Both the position numbers and the translations under genes were made by a program. Source: Patescibacteria group bacterium UBA1449 (lineage in GTDB: Bacteria > Patescibacteriota > Microgenomatia > UBA1400 > UBA1449). From it: a stretch of DNA of 6,750 nucleotides. The DNA is taken from contig DCTD01000037.1 of NCBI GenBank assembly GCA_002335355.1, positions 28,390 through 35,139 of the forward strand, written 5' to 3'. Positions 1 to 5,957 of this stretch are shown here, in pieces (within the stretch, counting starts at the first letter, position 1; each line of letters begins with the position of its first letter). The notes under the pieces were generated by a model, which searched no databases, had not been told where the DNA came from, and saw only the letters and a list, made by a program, of their open reading frames with translations.

Positions 1-384
1 CAGATGCCTATCAACAGGACGCGCTCCTAAAACACATCCTCCAGGCAAAGGAATAACTGCCTTTCCAAACTTAGCTATCAAGACAGCTGCAAGTAAGGTT
101 GATGCTCGAGTTTTTTCACCCGAATGCTGAGGTACTTCGTAAGAATGAAGATTTTGAGGATAAATATATAACGTCCGTTCACCACACTGTTTGACTTCAG
201 CCCCTAAGTGCTCAAGGGTATGACAGGTGACGGCTACATCACCGATATGAGATAAATTTAGAAGTCTTGACTCACTATCGGCAAGGAGAGCTGCAATCAT
301 TAATTTAAAACTGGCGTTTTTAGCACCCCCAAGTCTGACTGCTCCCCGAAGCGGACTACCGCCATTAATGATGAATTTTGCCAT
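1..384 (-). CDS. murA: UDP-N-acetylglucosamine 1-carboxyvinyltransferase, N-terminal part (cut by window edge)
   Basis: MurA transfers enolpyruvate from PEP to UDP-GlcNAc in the cytoplasm, the first committed step of peptidoglycan synthesis. The 128 visible codons read open to position 1, so the C-terminal two thirds lie outside. They begin MAKFIINGGSPLRG and contain the family motif GAKNA (residues 20-24, including the conserved Lys-Asn pair), then KTRAS (about 92-96). Near the window edge is GGCVLGARPVD (about 115-125), which holds the catalytic Cys (equivalent to E. coli Cys115) and the conserved Arg. Nothing looks broken. The ATG lies one base after the murB stop (TAATATG), so the two are almost certainly co-transcribed and probably translationally coupled. 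No clear Shine-Dalgarno site is seen. Assignment to MurA rather than the related AroA rests on the GAKNA and GGC..GARPVD motifs and on the mur neighbours. Confidence 0.95.
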   Translation of the reverse strand, partial: MAKFIINGGSPLRGAVRLGGAKNASFKLMIAALLADSESRLLNLSHIGDVAVTCHTLEHLGAEVKQCGERTLYIYPQNLHSYEVPQHSGEKTRASTLLAAVLIAKFGKAVIPLPGGCVLGARPVDRHL

Positions 385-385
385 A

Positions 386-1435
386 TTAGATGAATTCAAC
401 TTCACGCGTAAGCGCAATTCCTGTTTTTGTTACGGCAGTCTGTTCAATCAATTCTACCAGATTTTTATAATCCGCAGCAGTAGCATCCCCCATATTCTCA
501 ATAAAAGCACAGTGTTTTGGCGAAATCCTAGCACCACCACACGTCTTTCCTTTTAACCCTAAAACATGATCAATAAGATACCCAACCGATGGTGTCGGTA
601 AATTGAGTTGCTGTTGCTGTTGGGCTGTTAAGTTTTGGAACAAACATCCAGCACTTTTTTGTGGTTGATGGGCAACTTTTGTTGTTCCCCAATAGTGAGC
701 GTTTTTCTGTGCCAAAACAACATCACCATAGTAAAGCCTGAATGTAACAAGAACGACCATTTCATGGGTTTTTTGCAGTAGTGAGCTATCATACCCAAAA
801 GCAAGGTCACTACTAGCATACTGTTTAACGTTACCCACAGTATCAATGACTGTAACTCGCTGAATAAAATCTGAGTAAAAGTAGCTACCACCATGGATGT
901 TCATATAAACACCCCCACCAACACTGCCAGGAATACCCATAAACCATTCAAGTCCGGTAATGTTTTCTTTTAGGCACTTTTGGATTAACGCAGTATTTTT
1001 CCACCCTGCCCCAACAGTAACCAGAACCGTTGGTGTTTGATCAGAAAACGATGGTTGTAGTTTATTACTAACATACCAGTCATTTTTTACTGTTTGCGAA
1101 AAACGAGGGATAACAGGAGTATTTAAAGATCCATTTTGCTCTTCAGTTTCAATTCTAAAGTCCGTTATCAAACATCTGATCACTAATCCATCAAAACCCG
1201 CATCACTAATAATGACATTACTGCCTCCACCCAAAACGAGTACTGGAATATGATACTCTGAAGCTAATTTTATCGTTGCTTGAGCTTGGTCAAGTGTCGT
1301 CACCGATACCAAGTAGGTTGCCTCTCCACCAACCCCACTTGTTGTGTAGTGTTTTAATGGTTCGTTTACCTTTACTGTAGTTAGTAAAAGACTATGGATG
1401 TGGTTGAGAAAATCCTGATTGAACATAGAACGCAT
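386..1435 (-). CDS. murB: UDP-N-acetylmuramate dehydrogenase (divergent MurB)
   Basis: MurB is the FAD-dependent reductase that converts enolpyruvyl-UDP-GlcNAc to UDP-MurNAc with NADPH, after MurA. The 349-aa product shows the TTSGVGGEA start of the FAD-binding domain (31-39), LGGGSNVIISD (68-78), and the FAD/substrate loop GLEWFMGIPGSVGGG (161-175). It also has the SAGCLF motif (261-266) and the C-terminal Glu in TREVEFI (E345). Oddities: residues about 93-137 form an extra loop where typical MurB has only a short turn; the usual Ser of the AGS.F motif is Cys264; and the usual YRxS motif reads GYDSS, losing its Arg. There is also a Gln5 run near 272-276. The start is uncertain: ATG at 1435 or 1426, both inside the end of murC (44- or 35-nt overlap), neither with a Shine-Dalgarno site. 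The stop sits one base before murA. Family assignment is secure; full activity is likely but not proven by motifs. Confidence 0.93.
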   Translation of the reverse strand: MRSMFNQDFLNHIHSLLLTTVKVNEPLKHYTTSGVGGEATYLVSVTTLDQAQATIKLASEYHIPVLVLGGGSNVIISDAGFDGLVIRCLITDFRIETEEQNGSLNTPVIPRFSQTVKNDWYVSNKLQPSFSDQTPTVLVTVGAGWKNTALIQKCLKENITGLEWFMGIPGSVGGGVYMNIHGGSYFYSDFIQRVTVIDTVGNVKQYASSDLAFGYDSSLLQKTHEMVVLVTFRLYYGDVVLAQKNAHYWGTTKVAHQPQKSAGCLFQNLTAQQQQQLNLPTPSVGYLIDHVLGLKGKTCGGARISPKHCAFIENMGDATAADYKNLVELIEQTAVTKTGIALTREVEFI

Positions 1436-2843
1436 TTATTGTCTTAATTATCTCTTCGTGCCAGGTATAAACATTGCCAGCACCCATTGTAATAATTACC
1501 GTATCTGTGAGGTTTTCACTGAAAAGCCGTTTGGTCACTTCACCCTCACCGGCACAATAGTACACGTGATCGTGTTCTTTGGCGATGGTTTCTGCTAACT
1601 GTTGGGAACTCACCGTTGGGTCTGATTTTTCACGAGCTGAAGCATAAATATCTGTCAATATAACTGTATCTGCTAAGTCTAAACTGGTTGCAAACTGACT
1701 AAACAACGCTTTCGTCCGAGAATAGGTATGCGGTTGAAAAATGATAATAATTCTCTTATCAGCAAACCAGTTTTGAGCTGATTCAATTGTTGCTTTCACT
1801 TCGTCAGGGTGATGGGCATAATCATCGTACAAATAGGTTGAGTTGATTTGAGTAATTTTTTCAAACCGGCGTTTTGTCCCTGTAAAAGCTAATAGTCCTT
1901 TCTGAATATCCTCATCCGACAGTCCAAGAAACTCAGCAGCCAAAGCAGCAGCAGTAGCATTATATGCATTAACTCTTCCCGGCACATTTAGCCTAAAAAC
2001 TCGTTCTTTTTGTCCATTGGCAATACCAAAGTGAGCCTGTTCATCAAAAACAGTATACCGGTTAATCATCCAATCAGCTGATTCTGAAGCCCCATAGGTA
2101 AGACGATTACAAGTTGTCCGTTCCAAAAGAAGTTGTGATAATGGATTATCATTATTGGCAATAAGCAAACCATCATCAGGTAATTTTTTAATAAATGCTT
2201 CAAACGTTTTTAACGTTTCCTCAGGAGAATCATAGATATCCGGATGATCAAAGGCAACATTGGTCAAAACGATGACTTTGGGAGTTTGATAGTAGAATTT
2301 GGGACGGGTATTTTGGGGAGAACAGGCGTACTCATCTGCCTCTGTCACAAACACATTTCCAGCATGATCGTATCTTCCCGGAGCGTTAAGTGATGGTACC
2401 TCTCCAACACCAATCATATAACTAGGATGCATACCGGCAGAATCAAGAATAGTTGCCAGCATAGCTGTCGTAGTTGTTTTCCCCCCAACACCAGCAATTG
2501 AAATGCCCGTTTTTGTTTTCTGGAAAAGACCAAGCGCTTCACCCTGTGATAAGACAGGGATACCAAGGCTCTTTGCCACTTGAACTTCACCATTGGTTTC
2601 ACCGCCATGTGCGGCTGTAAAAATCACCAAGTCAGGTTTAACAGCTGCTATGGTTTCGGGCAAAAAACTATTTTCAATCCTAATCCCTTTTTCACCTAAT
2701 ATCTTGTCTGTTATAAATGATTCTGAAGTATCACTACCGGTAACCGAACACCCACAATCCTGGAAAATACAGGCAAGAGCTGTCATACCAACACCTTTAA
2801 TTCCAGTAAAGTGAACCCGTTTGAGTGAATGGATATCAATCAT
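1392..2843 (-). CDS. murC: UDP-N-acetylmuramate--L-alanine ligase, first (CPR-like) copy
   Basis: This is an ATP-dependent Mur ligase that adds L-Ala to UDP-MurNAc in the cytoplasm. At 483 aa it has normal MurC length. The domains appear in order. The UDP-binding N-terminal domain has HFTGIKGVGMTALA (11-24) and SVTGSD (33-38). The central ATPase has the P-loop GVGGKTTTT (118-126), TEADEY (167-172) and TNVAFDHPD (194-202). The C-terminal domain has TKRRFE (323-328), DDYAHHP (340-346), FQPHTYSRT (369-377) and ITMGAGN. The P-loop reads GVGGK instead of the usual GTHGK, and the G.HN motif reads GRVNAYN. The HFTGIKGVGM N-terminus is a style I associate with Patescibacteria. The ATG overlaps the pgeF stop by 8 nt (ATGATTGA), and the 3' end overlaps murB, so it is coupled in an operon. 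No Shine-Dalgarno site is visible. It is clearly distinct from the second murC in this window. Confidence 0.95.
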   Translation of the reverse strand: MIDIHSLKRVHFTGIKGVGMTALACIFQDCGCSVTGSDTSESFITDKILGEKGIRIENSFLPETIAAVKPDLVIFTAAHGGETNGEVQVAKSLGIPVLSQGEALGLFQKTKTGISIAGVGGKTTTTAMLATILDSAGMHPSYMIGVGEVPSLNAPGRYDHAGNVFVTEADEYACSPQNTRPKFYYQTPKVIVLTNVAFDHPDIYDSPEETLKTFEAFIKKLPDDGLLIANNDNPLSQLLLERTTCNRLTYGASESADWMINRYTVFDEQAHFGIANGQKERVFRLNVPGRVNAYNATAAALAAEFLGLSDEDIQKGLLAFTGTKRRFEKITQINSTYLYDDYAHHPDEVKATIESAQNWFADKRIIIIFQPHTYSRTKALFSQFATSLDLADTVILTDIYASAREKSDPTVSSQQLAETIAKEHDHVYYCAGEGEVTKRLFSENLTDTVIITMGAGNVYTWHEEIIKTINAFYVQSGFSQPHP

Positions 2844-3499
2844 ACATGTTTTGTTTTAACACTATTATACTCACTCCATTACCTTTTGGCTCGTTTTGAT
2901 CACGTTGCCGAGTCCAGGAATGAAAGTTTTGGCTACAAGAAGTACAAACACCGGAGTTTTCAATATGTCTTTTAAGGATACCTACTTCACAAAACATTGC
3001 CTCAATATACCCTGGCAAATCGATACTGTTGTTTTCAGTGTCAATACAATTGCTCCAGTCAGGCAATTGTGACAGGATCTCAATGTGCTTTTTATAACAA
3101 CATTTCTGGATGCCAGGTCCTAAACCAACTAAGATTTCTTTCGGATCTGAACCAAACTCACTAATCATCTTCATTATTGCCATTAGCCCAACCTTTTGAA
3201 TAGCCCCTCGTAAACCTGAATGAACCAAACCAACTACATCGTGTTTTGGATCAAAAAGAAAAATTGGGACACAATCCGCATGTTTGACAATAAAGCCCAC
3301 ATCTTTTTTGTTACTAACAATCCCATCAGTATGTAAAAAAATGTTGTTTGTGGGTGCGGCTTCATGGGAGTGAATAACCGCAACCGAACTGCCATGAATC
3401 TGACCTAACGATATAAATCTGTCTATTGGTAATCCTGAAAACGAAGTTAGTGAAACTTCTAATTGAGACTCAAACTGAGTGTTATTGTCTCTAAAAAAA
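2836..3499 (-). pseudogene. pgeF: PgeF/YfiH laccase-domain protein, 5'-truncated at the junction
   Basis: This is a member of the YfiH/YlmD/PgeF (DUF152, 'polyphenol oxidase') family. Characterised members cleave purine nucleosides or hydrolyse a mis-made UDP-MurNAc-L-Ser precursor, which would fit its place before murC. The three metal/catalytic residues are present: His of GQIHG (3394-3396), Cys of KHADCVP (3271-3273) and His of LVHSG (3220-3222). GLGPGIQKCCY follows. The family-like frame runs upstream to the Phe-Phe codons at 3493-3498, then enters the spoVG terminator and reads Lys/Ala/Gly-rich junk until an in-frame TAG at 3592. There is no ATG, GTG or TTG between that TAG and a GTG at 3300. 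Starting at 3300 would remove the QIHG histidine, so I do not accept it. An estimated few dozen N-terminal residues are missing. The gene is either a genuine broken copy or, more likely, cut by an assembly join. Its TGA overlaps the murC ATG. Confidence 0.85.
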
Positions 3500-3505
3500 G
3501 CAGCC
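3484..3505. other. Putative junction between two genomic backgrounds
   Basis: Left of here the minus strand carries a coherent pgeF protein; right of here the sequence is the terminator and 3' flank of a Clostridia spoVG. The change falls on the A7 run at 3493-3499, which is shared by the pgeF reading (Phe codons on the minus strand) and the 3' arm of the terminator. A short shared homopolymer is a typical site for a false assembly overlap or for microhomology-based joining. The exact base cannot be fixed from sequence alone. Confidence 0.7.
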
Positions 3506-3520
3506 CCTGCTGCCTTTTTT
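3493..3520 (-). terminator. Rho-independent terminator of spoVG
   Basis: On the minus strand, arms 3520-3509 and 3504-3493 pair over 12 bp (AAAAAAGGCAGC with GCTGCTTTTTTT) around a 4-base AGGG loop, with one G-T position. The A-tract/GC-core/T-tract layout is typical of an intrinsic terminator. In the minus-strand RNA the odd pair is a tolerated G·U, while on the plus strand it is an A/C mismatch, so the hairpin is best suited to terminate spoVG, whose stop is 24 bp upstream. It could still work weakly in the other direction. The distal T-run coincides with the suspected join. Confidence 0.85.
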
Positions 3521-3544
3521 GTCTTTTTATTACCGTTCCTCTCT

Positions 3545-3838
3545 CTACTCCTCTGATTGTGTCTCAGATTCAGCTTCTGCTTCCAGAGCTGCTATTTCGT
3601 ACTTCTCGAGAATGATTTTCTGGATCTTATCCCTCGTATCCGAGTTGATCGGATGGGCGATATCCCTATACTCACCATCTCCGGCTTTTCTGCTTGGCAT
3701 AGCGATGAATAAACCCTTGTCACCCTCAATCACTTTGATATCATGAACAACGAATTCGTTATCAATGGTAATTGATACGACAGCCTTCATCTTGCCTTCC
3801 TTACTCACCTTCCGTACTCTTACATCGGTAATTTGCAT
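3545..3838 (-). CDS. spoVG: Septation/sporulation regulator SpoVG
   Basis: SpoVG is a small cytoplasmic nucleic-acid-binding regulator, conserved in Firmicutes and some other bacteria. It affects septation and spore cortex formation in Bacillus and virulence or metabolism genes elsewhere. The 97-aa product has the usual length and the diagnostic core: an N-terminal [11 protein letters not shown] strand, then [20 protein letters not shown] (about 30-49) and the basic signature [17 protein letters not shown] (50-66). A C-terminal helix ends in a Glu/Ser-rich acidic tail (from about residue 84). The start is fixed by AGGAGGGGG at 3855-3847, 8 nt before the ATG. It is monocistronic as seen: its own promoter at 4009-3981, a 5' leader of about 135 nt, and a terminator after the stop. 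It is divergent from the second murC. Its presence supports a Clostridia/Firmicutes origin for this side. Confidence 0.97.
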   Translation of the reverse strand: MQITDVRVRKVSKEGKMKAVVSITIDNEFVVHDIKVIEGDKGLFIAMPSRKAGDGEYRDIAHPINSDTRDKIQKIILEKYEIAALEAEAESETQSEE

Positions 3839-3846
3839 GGCAAAGT

Positions 3847-3855
3847 CCCCCTCCT
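3847..3855 (-). promoter_or_regulatory. Strong Shine-Dalgarno site of spoVG
   Basis: The minus strand reads AGGAGGGGG, ending 8 nt before the ATG at 3838. This near-perfect anti-16S match decides the start codon and contrasts with the left-hand mur genes, none of which has such a site. Confidence 0.85.
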
Positions 3856-3903
3856 GTCATTATTTATCGTTAGTTATTATAAGAAAAGTTATGCTTTACT
3901 GAG

Positions 3904-3940
3904 TAAATTACACCTTTCTTTTTGATAAATATACCTTTCT
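3904..3940 (-). repeat. Direct repeat pair in the spoVG leader
   Basis: On the plus strand, TAAATTACACCTTTCT (3904-3919) is repeated as TAAATATACCTTTCT (3926-3940). On the minus strand both read AGAAAGGT followed by an AT-rich TTTA tail, spaced about two helical turns apart. They lie between the spoVG promoter and its ribosome site. They could bind a regulator as DNA or RNA; no known operator is recognised. Confidence 0.5.
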
Positions 3941-3980
3941 CTGCAGTTTTATTAATTCATGTCCGATGGCATCTGTGACT

Positions 3981-4009
3981 ATTATACCATATGAAAATAA
4001 AAATGTGAA
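3981..4009 (-). promoter_or_regulatory. Sigma-A-type promoter of spoVG
   Basis: On the minus strand, a -35 TTCACA (4009-4004, one mismatch to TTGACA) is followed by a 17-bp spacer and a perfect -10 TATAAT (3986-3981). A TG motif two bases before the -10 gives an extended -10 (TGGTATAAT). Initiation would fall near 3974. This is a strong vegetative promoter; the sigma-H promoter known in Bacillus spoVG is not evident. Confidence 0.75.
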
Positions 4010-4164
4010 TATTTTTTACAACAAAATAGTTAAAATTTACATCTAATACGCTATTATTTGTAGAAATAGCAGTAATTTATCTTACATCATTAACTTTTTA
4101 TACTGTTTTTATCAGTATACTTGCATTACAGATGGGAAAATGAATATATTTCTATAGAACTTAA

Positions 4165-4184
4165 GTAATAATTTATATTATTAC
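4165..4184. repeat. AT-rich perfect inverted repeat
   Basis: GTAATAAT and ATTATTAC (4165-4172 and 4177-4184) pair perfectly around TTAT. It has no GC core or following T-run, so it is not a terminator. It may be an operator or chance in AT-rich DNA. Confidence 0.4.
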
Positions 4185-4191
4185 ATTTCAT

Positions 4192-4228
4192 GAGCCGGAC
4201 CTGTGCCATTCTGCATGCTGAGAGCCGG
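4192..4228 (+). repeat. GAGCCGG direct repeats upstream of murC
   Basis: GAGCCGG occurs at 4192-4198 and again at 4222-4228, 30 bp apart (about three helical turns). The second copy ends just before the probable -35 of murC. The local GC-rich block stands out from AT-rich surroundings, so an activator or repressor site is possible, but the repeat is short. Confidence 0.35.
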
Positions 4229-4230
4229 TA

Positions 4231-4258
4231 TTGTATTTTCACATAAAACGGTTATAAT
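4231..4258 (+). promoter_or_regulatory. Probable promoter of the second murC
   Basis: The -35 is a weak TTGTAT (4231-4236), followed by a 16-bp spacer and a perfect -10 TATAAT (4253-4258). Initiation near 4265 would give a leader of about 40 nt. The weak -35 may mean that an activator or flanking site contributes. Confidence 0.6.
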
Positions 4259-4291
4259 AACAATAACAATTATTCGTAAATTATTCAGGAT

Positions 4292-4298
4292 AGGAAGG
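4292..4298 (+). promoter_or_regulatory. Shine-Dalgarno site of the second murC
   Basis: AGGAAGG, 5 nt before the ATG at 4304, is a good ribosome site that supports this start over internal ATGs. Confidence 0.75.
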
Positions 4299-4303
4299 AT
4301 ACC

Positions 4304-5707
4304 ATGTATAATATTAACTTTGACATACCCTGCAGGATCCACTTTATCGGCATAGGCGGAATAAGCATGAGCGGATTTGCAGAATACCTACATAATAAAG
4401 GCTTTAAGGTCAGCGGCTCGGACAAACAAAAAAGCAGCATAACCGAGCATCTGGCAAGCTTGGGAATTGACGTATTATACGGGCAGAGAGCCGAGAATAT
4501 AACTCCGGACATAGATATAGTCGTATATACCGCAGCAATTGCGGAGGATAACGAAGAGCTGATTGAAGTAAAGCAAAGGAATATACCCATGCTTAACCGT
4601 GCCGAATTAATCGGCCAGCTTATGCGTAATTTTAATGATGCAATTGCCGTATCGGGAACCCACGGCAAGACTACCACAACTGCCATGCTTTCGGTAATAT
4701 TCACGGAGGCAAAAATGGATCCAACCGTTTCGGTAGGCGGCATGGTTGATGCCATCGGCGGCAATATCCGCATGGGGCATTCGAATCATTTTATTGTTGA
4801 AGCCTGCGAGTATACGAATTCCTTCCTTCATTTTAATCCTACGAAAAGCATTATACTTAACATAGATGCCGACCATCTTGACTTTTTCAAGGATTTGAAT
4901 GATATCCGCAAATCCTTCCGTATGTTTGCTGAAAGGCTCCCGAAGGACGGACAGCTTTTCATAAACGGAGATATCGCCGATCTTGAGGAGATAACGGAGG
5001 GGCTTAAATGCGAGGTGTTTACCTATGGTATTGCCGACCCGGCTTACGGTAATCCGGATAAAAAGTATGATTACTATGCGGATAATATACAATTTAATAA
5101 TATGAGCGCAGGAAGCTATGACCTGTATTACAGGGGAAAGCTTATTGACAGGATAACTTTAAGCCTTATAGGACTTTATAATATCTCCAATTCCCTGCCG
5201 GTTATCGGACTCGCCCTGCAGTCCGGAATAGGCATTGATACTATAAAAGCCGCCCTCGTTAATTTTAAGGGTGCCAAGCGGCGCTTCGAGTATAAGGGAA
5301 CAATAGGGGGCGTTATTATAATGGATGATTATGCACACCATCCCACGGCAGTGTCGGCTACCCTGACTGCAGTAAGGGCTTATCCTCACAAGACCCTGTG
5401 GTGTGTATTCCAGCCCCATACCTACAGCAGGACCAGGCAGCATCTTAAGGAGTTTGCCCGGTCGCTGGCACTGGCCGATAAAATCATCCTTGCGGATATA
5501 TATGCTTCAAGGGAAAAGGACCCGGGAGATATTTCATCGAAGGATTTGGTAAGAGAGCTGGAGGCTTTGGGTAAGGAAGCATACTATTTTCCTTCCTTCG
5601 ATGAAATTGAAAATTTTTTATTGCAAAATTGTATTAACGGCGACCTGTTGATAACCATGGGCGCCGGAGATATTGCAACAGTTGGGGAATCACTGCTGGG
5701 CCAATAA
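4304..5707 (+). CDS. murC: UDP-N-acetylmuramate--L-alanine ligase, second (Clostridia-type) copy
   Basis: This is a cytoplasmic Mur ligase that joins L-Ala to UDP-MurNAc with ATP. The 467-aa product is full length. Its N-terminal UDP-binding domain has RIHFIGIGGISMSG (11-24) and VSGSD (36-40). The ATPase domain has the canonical P-loop GTHGKTTTT (118-126), VEACEY (165-170) and NIDADHLDFF (186-195). The C-terminal Ala-binding domain has GAKRRFE (323-329), DDYAHHP (341-347), FQPHTYSRT (369-377) and TMGAGD (451-456). The G.HN motif reads GLYNISN (Tyr for His). All catalytic residues I can check are present, so this should be the functional house copy of the Clostridia genome. Codon choice (frequent ATA, AGG, GGC and AGC) differs visibly from the left murC. 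It lies divergent from spoVG and upstream of the DnaD gene, with its own promoter and ribosome site. Confidence 0.97.
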   Translation: MYNINFDIPCRIHFIGIGGISMSGFAEYLHNKGFKVSGSDKQKSSITEHLASLGIDVLYGQRAENITPDIDIVVYTAAIAEDNEELIEVKQRNIPMLNRAELIGQLMRNFNDAIAVSGTHGKTTTTAMLSVIFTEAKMDPTVSVGGMVDAIGGNIRMGHSNHFIVEACEYTNSFLHFNPTKSIILNIDADHLDFFKDLNDIRKSFRMFAERLPKDGQLFINGDIADLEEITEGLKCEVFTYGIADPAYGNPDKKYDYYADNIQFNNMSAGSYDLYYRGKLIDRITLSLIGLYNISNSLPVIGLALQSGIGIDTIKAALVNFKGAKRRFEYKGTIGGVIIMDDYAHHPTAVSATLTAVRAYPHKTLWCVFQPHTYSRTRQHLKEFARSLALADKIILADIYASREKDPGDISSKDLVRELEALGKEAYYFPSFDEIENFLLQNCINGDLLITMGAGDIATVGESLLGQ

Positions 5708-5900
5708 AAATCCACAATATCCACAGTATTATCAACAATTTTTGTTATGAATGCTGTGGATATTCCTTTTTATCCAATCCTTTCTACAATTATAGATTTT
5801 TGGCAATGGTTTTTCTTACTTTACCTATAATTCCTGATGATTTTACATTTTTTTACATGCATTTCGTCTTAATTTATCCACATTATTCACGGTATCCACA
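5708..5900. promoter_or_regulatory. DnaA-box cluster between murC and the DnaD gene
   Basis: One perfect consensus box TTATCCACA lies at 5874-5882. Near matches are ATATCCACA (5717-5725), TTATCAACA (5729-5737), ATATCCACA on the minus strand (5763-5755) and GTATCCACA (5892-5900), each with one mismatch. AAATCCACA (5708-5716), TTATCCAAT (5770-5778) and TTATTCACG (5883-5891) have two mismatches. Two groups are directly abutting 9-mers (5708/5717 and 5874/5883/5892). The rest of this 317-bp gap (to 6024) is AT-rich, including two TTTTACAT copies (5841-5848, 5851-5858), and holds no gene. The cluster may let DnaA control the replication gene downstream, titrate DnaA, or form part of an origin. Confidence 0.7.
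5716..5771 (+). terminator. Possible terminator of murC formed by a DnaA-box inverted repeat
   Basis: AATATCCACAG (5716-5726) and CTGTGGATATT (5754-5764) are a perfect 11-bp inverted repeat, followed by CC and a T5 run (5767-5771). The 27-nt loop can form an inner AACAA/TTGTT pairing. The stem is AT-rich, so termination may be modest. Both arms contain a DnaA-box-like 9-mer, so the symmetry could serve protein binding instead. Confidence 0.5.
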
Positions 5901-5957
5901 AATCCCTGTTGTCCCGGAAACCCAGTAAAATAGCCTATTTCATAAAAAAATTAGTTA

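Larger units (their letters stand above)
3839..4303. other. Divergent spoVG-murC intergenic region
   Basis: These 465 bp are strongly AT-rich apart from a GC-richer island at about 4191-4230. They hold one sigma-A-like promoter on each strand, a pair of direct repeats in the spoVG leader, an AT palindrome, and a GAGCCGG repeat pair next to the murC promoter (all listed separately). I found no convincing protein gene, tRNA, or known riboswitch motif. No Spo0A box (TGTCGAA) and no clear sigma-H promoter for spoVG is seen. Confidence 0.7.

Noticed and set aside
2836..3300. A 154-codon gene starting at GTG 3300
   Set aside because: Family-like sequence with the essential QIHG histidine continues upstream of this GTG, so it is not the true start; the gene is 5'-truncated instead.
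3484..3520. Mobile-element or phage integration as the cause of the join
   Set aside because: No transposase, integrase, terminal inverted repeats or target duplication is visible near the junction; only a homopolymer is shared.
3860..3960. Sigma-H promoter for spoVG
   Set aside because: AAAGGT elements are present but no GAAT-type -10 at the right spacing was found; the sigma-A promoter at 4009-3981 explains expression better.
3839..4303. Spo0A boxes, riboswitch or small ORF in the divergent intergenic region
   Set aside because: No TGTCGAA box, no recognised riboswitch core, and only a few-codon frames such as ATG at 3991 that stop at once.
4285..5443. Minus-strand open frames opposite the second murC (for example 4285-4773, 4607-5092, 5159-5443)
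   Set aside because: They lie wholly or almost wholly antisense to a well-supported murC, have no family-like motifs, and appear to be frame shadows.
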